Position numbers and translations under genes: made by a program. The notes under the pieces were generated by a model, which did no database searches, was not told the origin of the DNA, and saw nothing but the letters and a program-made list of their open reading frames with translations. Shown here one piece after another: positions 33,208-42,434 of a stretch of DNA of 64,000 bases (position 1 is the first letter of the stretch; each line of letters opens with the position of its first letter). This DNA is from an uncultured Collinsella sp. (GTDB lineage Bacteria; Actinomycetota; Coriobacteriia; Coriobacteriales; Coriobacteriaceae). The stretch lies in NCBI GenBank assembly GCA_958421275.1, contig CATZLI010000003.1, positions 212,657 to 276,656 of the forward strand, written 5' to 3'.

Positions 33208-34809
33208 ATGAACCAGATCCTTCTCTTTATCGGCCTCGTCATCATTTTGTGCCTGACCATCAAACCCGTCGGCAAAAAACTCCCCTTCCCCACCCTGCTC
33301 ATCTTTATCGCGCTCGGCATGCTGTTGGGCGTCAACGGCCCGGCGCATATCGACTTTAGCGACTACGCGCTCACCGAAACCGTCTGCAGCACGGCGCTGC
33401 TGTTCATCATGTTCTACGGCGGCTTTAACACCAACATCGACCGCGCCAAGCCCGTCGCCGTGCCCGCGGTGCTGCTGAGCACGCTCGGCGTCGTCATCAC
33501 CGCAGGCATCACCGGCGTGTTCGCCCACTTCGTGCTGGGCTTCGACTGGATCGGCGGTCTGCTGCTGGGATCAGTCGTGGCATCCACCGACGCGGCCAGC
33601 GTCTTTAGCGTTCTGCGCGAGCACAGCCTGTCGCTGAAGGGCGGCACCGACTCGCTGCTCGAGGTCGAATCGGGCTCCAACGACCCCGTCGCCTACATGC
33701 TCACCGCCGTGCTCGCCACACTCGCGGCCGGCGGCGACATCAACATTCCCGCACTGCTGGCCAAGCAGATTATCCTGGGCGCGGGCCTGGGCCTTGCCAT
33801 CGGCTGGGCGGCGGGCCGTCTGATTGAACGCGCACACGCAACGGCCGAGGGCGCGCAGACCATCTTCTTGTTCGCCGTGGCGATCGTCGCCTACGCGCTA
33901 CCAAGCTATCTGGGCGGCAACGGCTTTTTGGCCGTATACCTGGCCGGCATTGTGCTGGGTGCGAGCGACATCACCGGCAAGGTCGAGATGGCGCACTTCT
34001 TTGACACCCTCACCGAGATGGCCGAGATGACGATCTTCTTCTTGCTCGGCCTGCTCGTCACGCCCGCACGCCTGCCGCAGATGCTGCTGCCGGGCCTGGC
34101 GCTCATGGCGTTTATGCTCTACGTGAGCCGTCCCATCGCCGTCGGCGTGCTCCTGGCGCCCTTTAAGACGAACCCCCGCCAGGTCGCGCTCGTAAGCTGG
34201 GCGGGCCTGCGCGGAGCAGCTTCGGTCGTGTTTAGCCTCTTTGCCGTGGTGGCCGGCGTTCCCGGCGGACACGACCTATTTGACCTGGTGTTTGTGATTG
34301 CCGTGTCGAGCATTGTGGTGCAGGGCTCGCTGCTGCCAGCGGTGGCGAAGAAGCTCGATATGATCGATGCGACCGGCGACGTGCGCCGCACCTTTAACGA
34401 CTATCGCGACGAAGACGGCATGTCATTTGTAAAGCTCAAGGTGGGTGCTGGCCATCCGTTTGCCGAGCGCTCGCTCGCCGATATTGGCAGCGCGACGGAC
34501 ATGCTCGTGGTCCTGGTGCTGCGCGACGGGGCGCACCCGGTGCTGCCCAACGGCGATACCGTGATCCAGGAAGGCGATCTGCTGGTGATGGCCGCCCCAA
34601 CGTTCGAAGAGCGTGCCGAGGTTACGCTGCGCGAGGTCACCGTAACCCCCCACGGTCGCCTGGCCGGCCAGCGTCTTCGCGATGTGCCGCAGGGCAAGCA
34701 CCCCTTTATCGTGGTGATGCTCAAGCGCGACGGCCAAACGATCATCCCCGACGGCAACACCCTAATATACGCCGGCGACGAAGCCGTCATCGCCACGCTC
34801 GCGTCGTAG
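33208..34809 (+). CDS. Potassium/proton antiporter of the CPA1 family (NhaP2/CvrA-like)
   Basis: A 533-residue protein. Residues 1-390 hold about 12-13 membrane helices with the cation-binding region GSVVASTDAASVFSVL and LEVESGSNDPVAYML, as in NhaP2-type K+/H+ antiporters. After the membrane part come two TrkA_C/RCK_C-like modules (about residues 405-480 and 483-533: FVKLKVGAGHPFAERSLADI, then VTPHGRLAGQRLRDVP), which usually sense a ligand or pH and gate the antiporter. The ribosome site is AGGAG with a long spacing of 12. Monocistronic. Confidence 0.9.
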   Translation: MNQILLFIGLVIILCLTIKPVGKKLPFPTLLIFIALGMLLGVNGPAHIDFSDYALTETVCSTALLFIMFYGGFNTNIDRAKPVAVPAVLLSTLGVVITAGITGVFAHFVLGFDWIGGLLLGSVVASTDAASVFSVLREHSLSLKGGTDSLLEVESGSNDPVAYMLTAVLATLAAGGDINIPALLAKQIILGAGLGLAIGWAAGRLIERAHATAEGAQTIFLFAVAIVAYALPSYLGGNGFLAVYLAGIVLGASDITGKVEMAHFFDTLTEMAEMTIFFLLGLLVTPARLPQMLLPGLALMAFMLYVSRPIAVGVLLAPFKTNPRQVALVSWAGLRGAASVVFSLFAVVAGVPGGHDLFDLVFVIAVSSIVVQGSLLPAVAKKLDMIDATGDVRRTFNDYRDEDGMSFVKLKVGAGHPFAERSLADIGSATDMLVVLVLRDGAHPVLPNGDTVIQEGDLLVMAAPTFEERAEVTLREVTVTPHGRLAGQRLRDVPQGKHPFIVVMLKRDGQTIIPDGNTLIYAGDEAVIATLAS

Positions 34810-35035
34810 CGGGCAGGAGGTAGCTAATTTGCGACGAAGAGATCAAGCGCCTAGAAAGCCTCATGCCTTCGCTCGCAGATTTGGATTTGCCTGAGGAGTA
34901 AAGCACCCCTCCCCCATGTAACCATCCTGTAAATCATAGCGGCGCACTCGGGTTTTGCTGTGATACGGTCGCGCCTAGCGCTCCACTGTGCTAAAGTATC
35001 CCGAACGTTCAAACGACTACGAGGGAGACTAGAAG

Positions 35036-36160
35036 ATGGCACGTGTGCACAACTTCTCAGCTGGCCCGGCCGCGCTGCCTACAAGCGTGCTCGCCGAGAT
35101 CGCCGACGAGATGATGGACTACCGCGGTTGCGGCATGTCCGTGCTCGAGATGAGCCATCGATCTAGCATGTACCAGCAGATTATCGACGACGCCGAGGCA
35201 ACCCTGCGCCGTCTGCTGAGCATCCCGGACAACTACCGTGTCCTGTTTTTACAGGGCGGTGCCACGCTGCAGTTTGCGGGCATCCCCATGAACCTCATGC
35301 ACCGCGGCCGCGCCGGCTACATCGTGACCGGCAACTTTGCCAACAAGGCATACAAAGAAGCCGCCAAGTACGGTGAGGCCGTGTTGCTCGCGAGCTCCGA
35401 GGACACCAACTTCGACCGCATCCCCGACATGGCCGACATCAATGCGCGCATTGCCGCCGAGGCCGCAGGCGACGGGCTCGACTACGTCTACATCTGCCAG
35501 AACAACACCATCTTTGGCACCATGTACCACGAGCTGCCCAGTTGTGGCGATGTGCCGCTGGTCGCCGATGTCTCGAGCTGCTTCCTGTCGCAGCCGCTCG
35601 ACGTTGAGCGCTACGGGCTCATTTACGCCGGAGCGCAGAAAAACGCCGGCGCCGCGGGCGTGACCGTGGCCATCGTGCGCGACGACCTCATCGCAGATGG
35701 CCCCGCCTTTGCGCAGACGCCGCAGTACCTGGACCTTAAGACCCAGGCCGCCAAGGGTTCCATGCTCAACACGCCCAACACCTTTGGCATCTACGTGTGC
35801 GGCAAGGTGTTCCGTTGGGTTGAGCAGACCGGCGGACTTGCCGCCATGGCCGAGCGCAACTGGGCCAAGGCCAACCTGCTCTACGACCTGCTCGAGCACA
35901 GCGTGCTGTTCCATGGCACCACACAGGCCGACAGCCGCTCCATCGCCAACGTCACCTTCCGCACCGGCGACGCCGAACTCGACGCGGCCTTTGTCGCAGG
36001 CGCGGCAGAGCACCAGATTCAAAACGTCAAGGGCCATCGCCTGGTGGGCGGCATGCGCGCTAGCGTCTACAACGCCGTAACCATGGAAGATGTGCAGGCA
36101 CTGGCCTCGTACATGAAGGACTTCGAAGCGCAGCTTAGTTTGAGCCCGCGATCTAACTAG
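35036..36160 (+). CDS. serC: Phosphoserine aminotransferase
   Basis: A 374-residue class V aminotransferase making 3-phosphoserine from 3-phosphohydroxypyruvate and glutamate. The N-terminus RVHNFSAGPAALPTSVL is diagnostic. LQGGATLQFAGIPMN, the HELPSCGDVPLVADVSSCF region and the PLP lysine in IYAGAQKNAGAAGVT near residue 202 follow. First gene of a serC-serA pair, separated from serA by 71 bp. Start supported by GAGGGAGAC. Confidence 0.96.
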   Translation: MARVHNFSAGPAALPTSVLAEIADEMMDYRGCGMSVLEMSHRSSMYQQIIDDAEATLRRLLSIPDNYRVLFLQGGATLQFAGIPMNLMHRGRAGYIVTGNFANKAYKEAAKYGEAVLLASSEDTNFDRIPDMADINARIAAEAAGDGLDYVYICQNNTIFGTMYHELPSCGDVPLVADVSSCFLSQPLDVERYGLIYAGAQKNAGAAGVTVAIVRDDLIADGPAFAQTPQYLDLKTQAAKGSMLNTPNTFGIYVCGKVFRWVEQTGGLAAMAERNWAKANLLYDLLEHSVLFHGTTQADSRSIANVTFRTGDAELDAAFVAGAAEHQIQNVKGHRLVGGMRASVYNAVTMEDVQALASYMKDFEAQLSLSPRSN

Positions 36161-36231
36161 CCCGCAACGCGCGGGCCGATCAGCCATCTCAGACCACCCT
36201 ATATAGATCAAAACCTGCTAAGGAGTTTTCC

Positions 36232-37395
36232 ATGCGCAAGATTAAAACCATCGATGACATTACCAAGGACGGCAAGGTCGAGTTTGGTGAGGGCTACGAG
36301 TTTGTGAGCACCGCCGAAGAGGCCGACGCCATTCTGATGCGCTCGACCGACCTGCACGGCTACGAGCTGCCCGAGGGCATCCGCGCCATCGCCCGCTGCG
36401 GCGCCGGCGTCAACAACATCCCCGTCGAGGAGTACGCCAAGAAGGGCGTCGTCGTCTTTAACTCCCCCGGCGCCAACAGCAACGCCGTTAAGGAGCTCGT
36501 CCTAGGCATGCTGGTGCTCTCGAGCCGCGGCGTGGTGCAATCAATGAACTGGGTGCGTGACAACGCCGACGACCCCGAGATTCAGGTCGATGCCGAAAAG
36601 GCCAAGAAGGCCTTTGTGGGCCGCGAGCTCAAGGGCAAGCGCATCGGTGTCATCGGCCTGGGCAACGTGGGCTCCAAGGTCGCCAACGCCTGCGTCGATC
36701 TGGGCATGGACGTTTACGGCTACGACCCGTTCATTTCCGTCGAGCACGCGTGGGTGCTGAGCCGCGAGGTGCAGCGCGTGGGCACGCTCGAGGATCTCTG
36801 CCGCGGCTGCGACTACCTCACCGTGCACGTGCCCAGCAAGGCCGACACCATCGGCATGATCAGCACCGAACAGATTAACCTGCTGGCACCGGACGCCGTG
36901 CTCATCAACTACGCGCGCGAAACCATCATTGACGAGGACGCCGTCGACGCCGCCCTGCGCGAGGGCAAGCTCAGCTGGTTTAGCTGCGACTTCGCCACGC
37001 CCAAGACGGTCAAGATGCCCAATACGTTTATCACCACGCACTCGGGCGCCGGCACCGGCGAGGCCGAGGCCAACTGCGCCGACATGGCCATCAGCGAGCT
37101 CAAGGATTACCTGGAGAACGGCAACATCGCACACAGCGTCAACTACCCCGCCTGCAGCATGGGCAAGGCGCGCGCTGCAAGCCGCATTGCCTGCCTGCAT
37201 GCCAACGTGCCCAACATGATCGGCCAGATCACGGCCATCCTGGCCAAGGACAACGCCAACGTGCAGCGTATGACCAACGAGTCCGCCGGCGAGAACGCCT
37301 ACACCATGTTCGACACCGACGAACACCTAGACAGCAGCACCATCGAGGCGCTCAAGCAGATTCCGTCGATGTATCGCGTGCGCGTGATCAAGTAG
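36232..37395 (+). CDS. serA: D-3-phosphoglycerate dehydrogenase
   Basis: A 387-residue enzyme for the first step of serine synthesis. Rossmann motif GVIGLGNVGSKVANAC near residue 141, the catalytic region with VPSKADTIGMI and FSCDFATP, and the late THSGAGTGEAEANCADM. The last 70 residues are an ACT domain (NVPNMIGQITAILAKDNANV), the usual site of serine feedback. AAGGAG lies before the ATG. It is the shorter type without the intervening domain of actinobacterial long SerA. Ends in a strong terminator at 37459. Confidence 0.95.
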   Translation: MRKIKTIDDITKDGKVEFGEGYEFVSTAEEADAILMRSTDLHGYELPEGIRAIARCGAGVNNIPVEEYAKKGVVVFNSPGANSNAVKELVLGMLVLSSRGVVQSMNWVRDNADDPEIQVDAEKAKKAFVGRELKGKRIGVIGLGNVGSKVANACVDLGMDVYGYDPFISVEHAWVLSREVQRVGTLEDLCRGCDYLTVHVPSKADTIGMISTEQINLLAPDAVLINYARETIIDEDAVDAALREGKLSWFSCDFATPKTVKMPNTFITTHSGAGTGEAEANCADMAISELKDYLENGNIAHSVNYPACSMGKARAASRIACLHANVPNMIGQITAILAKDNANVQRMTNESAGENAYTMFDTDEHLDSSTIEALKQIPSMYRVRVIK

Positions 37396-37458
37396 CGCCG
37401 ACTGACCTGACGGGCAGTTCCCCATGTGGCCTGCCCGTCGCTGACATTGAATGCCCGC

Positions 37459-37494
37459 GGGGGCGCCTTTCGCACGAGAGGCGCCCCCATTTTT
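37459..37494 (+). terminator. Intrinsic terminator of serC-serA
   Basis: GGGGGCGCCT stem with 10-nt loop, then ATTTTT. Confidence 0.9.
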
Positions 37495-37572
37495 GTGAGC
37501 GCTCCATTAAATGCACTGAGCCGCTTCTTGGCATACAATCTGTATGTTGACCTAACTATCTGTGAGGTGCCT

Positions 37573-38793
37573 ATGGTTGATACAGATTTTGCTTGGCGGC
37601 TTACGCAAGGGCTCGTGCGGATCGACAGTTCAGACCCGGGTGCGTATGAGGACGAGATTGAGCGCTATATCAAAGCGTTGGTTGAGGAACGGTTGGCGCA
37701 GCTGAGCTATCCGGTACTCGATGCCGTGCAGATTGCAGAGCACGAAGTACTCCCCGGACGCCGCAATCTAATGGTCACCGTGCCGGGCCAAAGCGACGAG
37801 CCACGGCTCGTCTACATCTGCCATTTGGATACCGTCACCTTGGGCGATGGCTGGGACGCGGACATTCCGCCGCTCGGAGCGATCGTGCGCAACGATAAAC
37901 TCTACGGCCGTGGTGCCTGCGATATGAAGGGTGGCCTGGCCTGCGCCATTGCCGCACTGGTCCATACGCTCGAGCGCGTGGCGGCAGAAGGCGAGCTGCC
38001 CCACCGCGGCTTTTCACTCATCTGCTCGGTCGACGAGGAAGACTTTATGCGTGGTTCAGAGGCAGCTATCGATGCCGGCTGGGTCGGCTCGCGTGAATGG
38101 GTGCTGGACACCGAGCCCACCGACGGACAGATCCAGGTAGCGCACAAGGGGCGTACGTGGTTCGAAATTGAAATGACTGGCGTGACGGCGCATGCGAGCC
38201 AGCCCTGGAAGGGCGCGGATGCCGTCGCCGCCATAGCCGAGGTCGTGTGTTCGCTCCGTCGCGCGTTTATGGCGCTGCCCGCGCACGATGAGCTGGGGCC
38301 TTCGACCATCACGTTTGGCCAAATCGAGGGCGGATATCGCCCCTATGTCGTGCCCGACCGCGCCAAAGTCTGGGTCGACATGCGTCTGACCCCGCCGACC
38401 GATACGGCCGCCGCGACGCGCATGGTAGAGCAGGCCATCGCCGTCGCCGAAGCCGCCGTTCCCGGTTGCCATGGCAGCTACACCGTGACGGGCGACCGCC
38501 CCGCCATCGAGCGCGACCCGAACTCTCCCCTTCTAGCAGCGCTCATGCGTGCCGCCGATGACGTGACGGACGTGGACACGACCGTCGGCTTCTTTACCGG
38601 CTACACCGACACCGCCGTCATTGCCGGCAAGACAGGTAACCGCAATTGCATGAGCTACGGTCCCGGGTCGCTCGCGCTCGCGCACAAGCCCAACGAATAT
38701 GTGCCCCACGCCGATATCGTTCGTTGTCAGCAGGTGCTAATCGCGCTCGCCGATAACGTGCTCTGGGACGCGAGCGGCCAAGTTGGGGCATAA
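37573..38793 (+). CDS. M20-family metallopeptidase (ArgE/DapE-like)
   Basis: A 406-residue dizinc amidohydrolase. Metal ligands: ICHLDTVTLG near residue 80, GRGACDMKGGLACA near 113, SVDEEDFMRGSEAA near 153, and a late FFTGYTDTAVIAGKTG. The lid/dimerisation domain begins at HKGRTWFEIEMTGVTAHASQ. Members deacylate N-acyl amino acids or split dipeptides; the substrate is not determined. The ATG at 37573 has GAGGTG upstream; the longer frame runs back over the serA terminator and is rejected. The next gene follows after 39 bp, probably an operon. Confidence 0.87.
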   Translation: MVDTDFAWRLTQGLVRIDSSDPGAYEDEIERYIKALVEERLAQLSYPVLDAVQIAEHEVLPGRRNLMVTVPGQSDEPRLVYICHLDTVTLGDGWDADIPPLGAIVRNDKLYGRGACDMKGGLACAIAALVHTLERVAAEGELPHRGFSLICSVDEEDFMRGSEAAIDAGWVGSREWVLDTEPTDGQIQVAHKGRTWFEIEMTGVTAHASQPWKGADAVAAIAEVVCSLRRAFMALPAHDELGPSTITFGQIEGGYRPYVVPDRAKVWVDMRLTPPTDTAAATRMVEQAIAVAEAAVPGCHGSYTVTGDRPAIERDPNSPLLAALMRAADDVTDVDTTVGFFTGYTDTAVIAGKTGNRNCMSYGPGSLALAHKPNEYVPHADIVRCQQVLIALADNVLWDASGQVGA

Positions 38794-38832
38794 TAAGCCG
38801 CGAACAAACCGACTCGTGCGTTAGGACCGCCC

Positions 38833-39516
38833 ATGAAAGCACTTCCGCTTCCCTGCATCCGCCCGGCTCAGGACCGCGTGCTCGAGGCGCTGCCTGCAAT
38901 GGGCAGCATCCTGAGCGGCAACGATGCTCTGCGCGGAGCCATTGCCGATGGTCTGATGCTCAAGGACCCGGGTGCGGCGTATTACGTGTACGAATGCTCG
39001 GGCGAGCCGGGACGTGTGACGGGTGTCGTGGCGATCTGCCCGACGAGTGTACTTGCGGGCGGCAAGGGCGATGCCAGCGCCGACGTGGCCGCCGCTGCGC
39101 ACGCGATCGCCGAACTCAAAGTTCAGCCGCGCCCCGTGTCGCTCGCCTACGAGGCGTCGCCCGTCATGGACATCATCCTGGGCGCTGCCAAAGAGGGCGC
39201 CTCGCTCTACGCCGTCACCGACCCCGCGGGCATTACGCACCGCGTGTGGGAGGTCAAGCGCGAGGACGCCGTCGGCGCCATCCGTGCCATGCTCGACCAG
39301 GCGCCGGAGCCGGCACTGGCCGACGACCCTGCCTACGCTGCCGCACTAGTCGAGGCATCACAGCTCCTGGCCGACGATGCCCATGCTGCCGGCACCTACA
39401 CGGGCAAAGAGCCGTTCAACTTTGCTGTAGCCGCACTGTTCCCCGCCGCGCAGATCGCCGGCGCCGCGCCGCAGGTTCCGACGGGTCTGCTCACGCACCA
39501 AGTCGCGCGGTTCTAG
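38833..39516 (+). CDS. Reduced DUF1015-like protein
   Basis: A 227-residue protein. Alignment by eye with DUF1015 proteins (about 400 residues, often next to serCA in clostridia): IRPAQDRVLEALPAM corresponds to the usual start, AAYYVYECSGEPGRVTGVVA to the central YxY strand, SLAYEASPVMDIILGAAKEG and GITHRVWEVKREDAVGAI to the H-x-VW strand, and PFNFAVAALFPAAQI to the late (Y)F-x-AxLFP strand. The region that normally carries ADGHHR is replaced by ALADDPAYAAALVEASQLLA, and the C-terminal third is missing. It is probably a shortened or non-catalytic member. Its place after serC-serA fits the family's usual context. Terminator at 39562. Confidence 0.6.
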   Translation: MKALPLPCIRPAQDRVLEALPAMGSILSGNDALRGAIADGLMLKDPGAAYYVYECSGEPGRVTGVVAICPTSVLAGGKGDASADVAAAAHAIAELKVQPRPVSLAYEASPVMDIILGAAKEGASLYAVTDPAGITHRVWEVKREDAVGAIRAMLDQAPEPALADDPAYAAALVEASQLLADDAHAAGTYTGKEPFNFAVAALFPAAQIAGAAPQVPTGLLTHQVARF

Positions 39517-39561
39517 CAAGACCAGACCACGCAGCACAAAAATCGGCAGCTCAACAAACAG

Positions 39562-39602
39562 GGGGCGGAGATGCAGCAGGTACATGTATCTCCGCCCCTT
39601 TT
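39562..39602 (+). terminator. Intrinsic terminator of the DUF1015-like gene
   Basis: GGGGCGGAGAT (39562-39572) and complement (39588-39598) followed by TTTT. Confidence 0.85.
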
Positions 39603-39645
39603 GCGTCGAGAAGTTATGCCGGCGACCCGAGCCGCCACGCTCGCG

Positions 39646-40281
39646 TTATCCGCGCTGCGGACCTGCAGTAGCCACAAGCGGTTCAAGGCCCAGCTCGCGT
39701 GCGTAATCCTCCTGCGTAAAAATCTCAATCAGCTCAAACGTGTCGGATTCGTCGTCAAACGCAAAGTGCAGCACCGAGCAGTTGCCCGGCACACGGTCGC
39801 GCTCGTCTGCCGCCGCGCCCTTCACGTGATCCATAAACTCCTTGATAGCCGAGCCATGACTTACCGCGAGCACGCACGCATGGTCCGGACGTTGCATAAG
39901 CTCGGTCAGCGTCGCCACCATGCGCTCGCGCACCTGCATCTGGCCCTCGCCGCCAAACTGACGATAGAAATCGCGCCACGGGCGCTCGGGCATAAGCATC
40001 ACGCGCTCGGCCTCAAAGTCGCCAAAGAACCACTCGCGCAGTCCGTCCAGACGCTCGTACGCCAAGCCCGGCCACAGGTTGGCGATAGTCTGCTCGGTGC
40101 GATGAAGTGTGGAGGTGTAGGCATGATCGGGCTCAATGCCGCGCGCACGCAAAAACATGCCGGCACGCGCCGCCTGGTCGCATCCCAACTGCGTAAGCGG
40201 CGAGTCACTCCAGCCCTGAATAATACGCTTAAGGTTGAATATCGTCTGTCCATGACGGACCAGATACAGATCTTTATTCAT
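39646..40281 (-). CDS. Histidine phosphatase family protein (second of a tandem pair)
   Basis: A 211-residue phosphoglycerate-mutase-like phosphatase. The phosphohistidine motif is YLVRHGQTIFN near residue 6. It continues with IIQGWSDSPLTQLGCDQAARAG, the acid residue in LREWFFGDFEAERV and the second histidine in LAVSHGSAIKEFM. The ATG at 40281 has AGGACC upstream, and the next gene upstream ends 17 bp away, so both are translated from one message. The pair share the same order of motifs and presumably arose by duplication. Confidence 0.87.
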   Translation of the reverse strand: MNKDLYLVRHGQTIFNLKRIIQGWSDSPLTQLGCDQAARAGMFLRARGIEPDHAYTSTLHRTEQTIANLWPGLAYERLDGLREWFFGDFEAERVMLMPERPWRDFYRQFGGEGQMQVRERMVATLTELMQRPDHACVLAVSHGSAIKEFMDHVKGAAADERDRVPGNCSVLHFAFDDESDTFELIEIFTQEDYARELGLEPLVATAGPQRG

Positions 40282-40298
40282 AGGGGTCCTTTCGTTCG

Positions 40299-40841
40299 TT
40301 ACCAACCCAAGAGCGAAAACGCCCCGTCGCAATAGCCAAAATGAAGCACGGCACCGTTGTCGGGTAGTTCTCCCTCGCCAGTCACATACTCAAGAAACTC
40401 CTGGCAGGCTGAGCCGTGGGAAACCGCCAGCACGCAGTCGTGCTGCGGCCTGGCCATGATGCGGGACAGCGCCGCGACCATGCGCGACTGAAGCTGCACT
40501 TCCGACTCGCCGCCAAAGGCCACCGGATAATCGCCCCAGGGCTGCGGCGGCATCTCGCGATTTGATGTACCCTCCAGCGAGCCCAAATGCCACTCGCGCA
40601 GGTCATCGACCAGCTCTATCGAGCGGCCCTCACCAGCAATTAGCTCAGCCGTACGCCGCGCCCGGCCCAACGGGGAGGAATACACATGGTCAAAGGCCAC
40701 GCCGCACGCCTCAAACGCCGCGCGCGTCGCCAGCGCCTGCTGACGCCCGCGCGCCGTAAGCGGCGAATCGTGCCAGCCCTGCAAAATGCTCTGCACATTG
40801 AGCTCAGTCTGCCCATGCCGCACCAAATACAGATCGGCCAC
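40299..40841 (-). CDS. Histidine phosphatase family protein (first of a tandem pair)
   Basis: A 180-residue paralogue of the gene downstream (39646-40281). YLVRHGQTELNVQSILQGW near the start, LREWHLGSLEGTSNREMPP, LAVSHGSACQEFLEYVTG. Translation starts at a GTG (40841) with GAGGGGAGG just upstream; the long upstream extension reads through an A-type repeat and is rejected. It is 30 residues shorter than its paralogue. Confidence 0.85.
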   Translation of the reverse strand: MADLYLVRHGQTELNVQSILQGWHDSPLTARGRQQALATRAAFEACGVAFDHVYSSPLGRARRTAELIAGEGRSIELVDDLREWHLGSLEGTSNREMPPQPWGDYPVAFGGESEVQLQSRMVAALSRIMARPQHDCVLAVSHGSACQEFLEYVTGEGELPDNGAVLHFGYCDGAFSLLGW

Positions 40842-40856
40842 ATGCCCTCCCCTCGT

Positions 40857-40894
40857 ACCACCACAAAGGGGACAGGAGTCTTTGTGGTGATTTT
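40857..40894 (+). repeat. Hairpin repeat A7 (variant loop)
   Basis: ACCACCACAAAG and CTTTGTGGTGA with loop GGGACAGGAGT, a variant of the usual GGACAGGCA. It is immediately upstream of the phosphatase start and downstream of the nitroreductase stop (both minus strand). Confidence 0.85.
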
Positions 40895-40924
40895 GCCGCC
40901 GGATTGCGCCGCAACGACGCACAA

Positions 40925-41596
40925 CTACAGCAGCACGTCGGCAAGCGGACGCTTGGGTACGTGGTGCACCCGCGCCTCGTCGCGCCAATAATTGATGGAG
41001 CCGTCGGGGTTGGAATCGATCGCATCGATCACCTGTGTCTCGGCCGGAACGCCAAACGCCATGATCAGCTTGAGCTCATATTTGTCGTTATCGAGTCCCA
41101 TGACATCAATCGCACGAGGCGGAAAGGCCTTGAACATGCACGCCGCCACCTCAGGCGTAGCGCTACGGGCGGCGAGCATCATCGTTTGCGCGGCGATACC
41201 CGCGTCTGCCTCGGTAATTGGCGCGGCAGGCTTGCCCGGAGCGGGACGCTCGGCAAGGATCGCGATATAGCCGGTCGGGCGCTCGCCCTCGACAGGACCC
41301 GACCAATCCTTGAGCGCACCAGCCCATGCGAGCTTTTCAAATAAGCTCGCACACTCCTCGGCATCGCTTATCACATGAAAGCGCAGGCGCTGAGCATTGG
41401 CGCCACAGGGAGCCAGGTGTGCCAGCTCTGCCAGCTCGAGCAAAAACTCGCGCGGCACGCGCATGGACTCGTCAAAACGGCGGCATGTGCGGGCGCGACG
41501 GACCAGCGCATCAAAGGTTTCCAAGCCAAGCTTTTCGCAGCCTTGCTTTGCCATCGACTCCGCGTTCGACGGCGCCGCGGGAACAGCTTCGTTCAT
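40925..41596 (-). CDS. Nitroreductase-family flavoprotein
   Basis: A 223-residue FMN-dependent oxidoreductase. ALVRRARTCRRFDESMRV near residue 30 and APCGANAQRLRFHVI supply FMN-phosphate contacts. The second half, AAQTMMLAARSATPEVAACM and KLIMAFGVPAE, completes the fold. Members reduce nitro compounds, quinones or flavins; the substrate is not evident. The start at 41596 follows GGGGGTCCCT; the upstream part of the frame is probably untranslated. Confidence 0.85.
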   Translation of the reverse strand: MNEAVPAAPSNAESMAKQGCEKLGLETFDALVRRARTCRRFDESMRVPREFLLELAELAHLAPCGANAQRLRFHVISDAEECASLFEKLAWAGALKDWSGPVEGERPTGYIAILAERPAPGKPAAPITEADAGIAAQTMMLAARSATPEVAACMFKAFPPRAIDVMGLDNDKYELKLIMAFGVPAETQVIDAIDSNPDGSINYWRDEARVHHVPKRPLADVLL

Positions 41597-41831
41597 AGGG
41601 ACCCCCAATAAAAGGCAATTGTTCTTAGGAAAATCTAACCTAAAACGTAGGCAATAACGAACAGAGCCGCAATGTTCTACACCTGTTGAATAGAAAATCG
41701 CGACACAGGGAACAACGGAAACAAATCGGGGCCTTTGGGTTACGTTTCGCCCTCCCCGACCCATACGCCAGCGCCTTTAGGCGATACTGGCTGTAACGAT
41801 CAAGGCTTACGCCGCACGGAAAGGAGACATT

Positions 41832-42434
41832 ATGGGCATCTTTAAGAACGATGACAAGCAATCGAGCGCATTTGGATTTGACGAGAAAAGCATGGCAGGC
41901 AAGGCAATCAAGGCCGTGCGCTGGATCTACGCCGCCACGGGCGTCATCGCACTGCTTGCCGGCATCGCGTTGCTGTTTGCGCCCGCCAAGTCCCTCGTCT
42001 TCCTGACGACCGTCCTGGGCTTCTACTTTGTGATCACGGCTGGCGTCAGGCTGTTCACCGCCATTTTTGAGCCGCTGCTGCCCGCCGGCTGGCGCGTAAC
42101 GAGCATCATCTCCAACCTGCTCATCATCCTGGGCGGCGTCATAATCCTGCGCAATCAGGCGTTTTCGACCGCGACGCTCACCACGCTCGTGGTAGTCGTG
42201 GCTGGCTTTGGCTGGATCGTCGAAGGTGTCATGTCCATCCTGGAGTCCGAGCTTTCGTCTAACCGCGCCCTCGCCATCCTGAGCGGTGCGCTCTCCATCA
42301 TCGCCGGCATGTTCGTGTTTATCTATCCGCTGTGGTCGGCCAAGATGCTCGTCATCTTTAGCGGCGCCGCGCTCCTGGTGTTTGGCGTGACGCTGATTGT
42401 TCGCGCTATTCAATTTGGCAAACTGGTGCACTAG
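41832..42434 (+). CDS. HdeD-like DUF308 membrane protein
   Basis: A 200-residue protein with six hydrophobic helices (WIYAATGVIALLAGIALLF, LVFLTTVLGFYFVITAG, ISNLLIILGGVIIL, TLTTLVVVVAGFGWIVEGV, ILSGALSIIAGMFVF, MLVIFSGAALLVFGVTLI). This is the DUF308 repeat pattern of HdeD, an acid-stress membrane protein in E. coli whose mechanism is unknown. AAAGGAG precedes the ATG. The stop codon is directly followed by the start of the UPF0178 gene. Confidence 0.85.
   Translation: MGIFKNDDKQSSAFGFDEKSMAGKAIKAVRWIYAATGVIALLAGIALLFAPAKSLVFLTTVLGFYFVITAGVRLFTAIFEPLLPAGWRVTSIISNLLIILGGVIILRNQAFSTATLTTLVVVVAGFGWIVEGVMSILESELSSNRALAILSGALSIIAGMFVFIYPLWSAKMLVIFSGAALLVFGVTLIVRAIQFGKLVH

Noticed and set aside
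34827..34901. 24-codon frame after the antiporter gene, preceded by AGGAGG
   Set aside because: The ribosome-site-like AGGAGG is good, but the only suitably placed in-frame start is ATT, and the frame is too short to judge.
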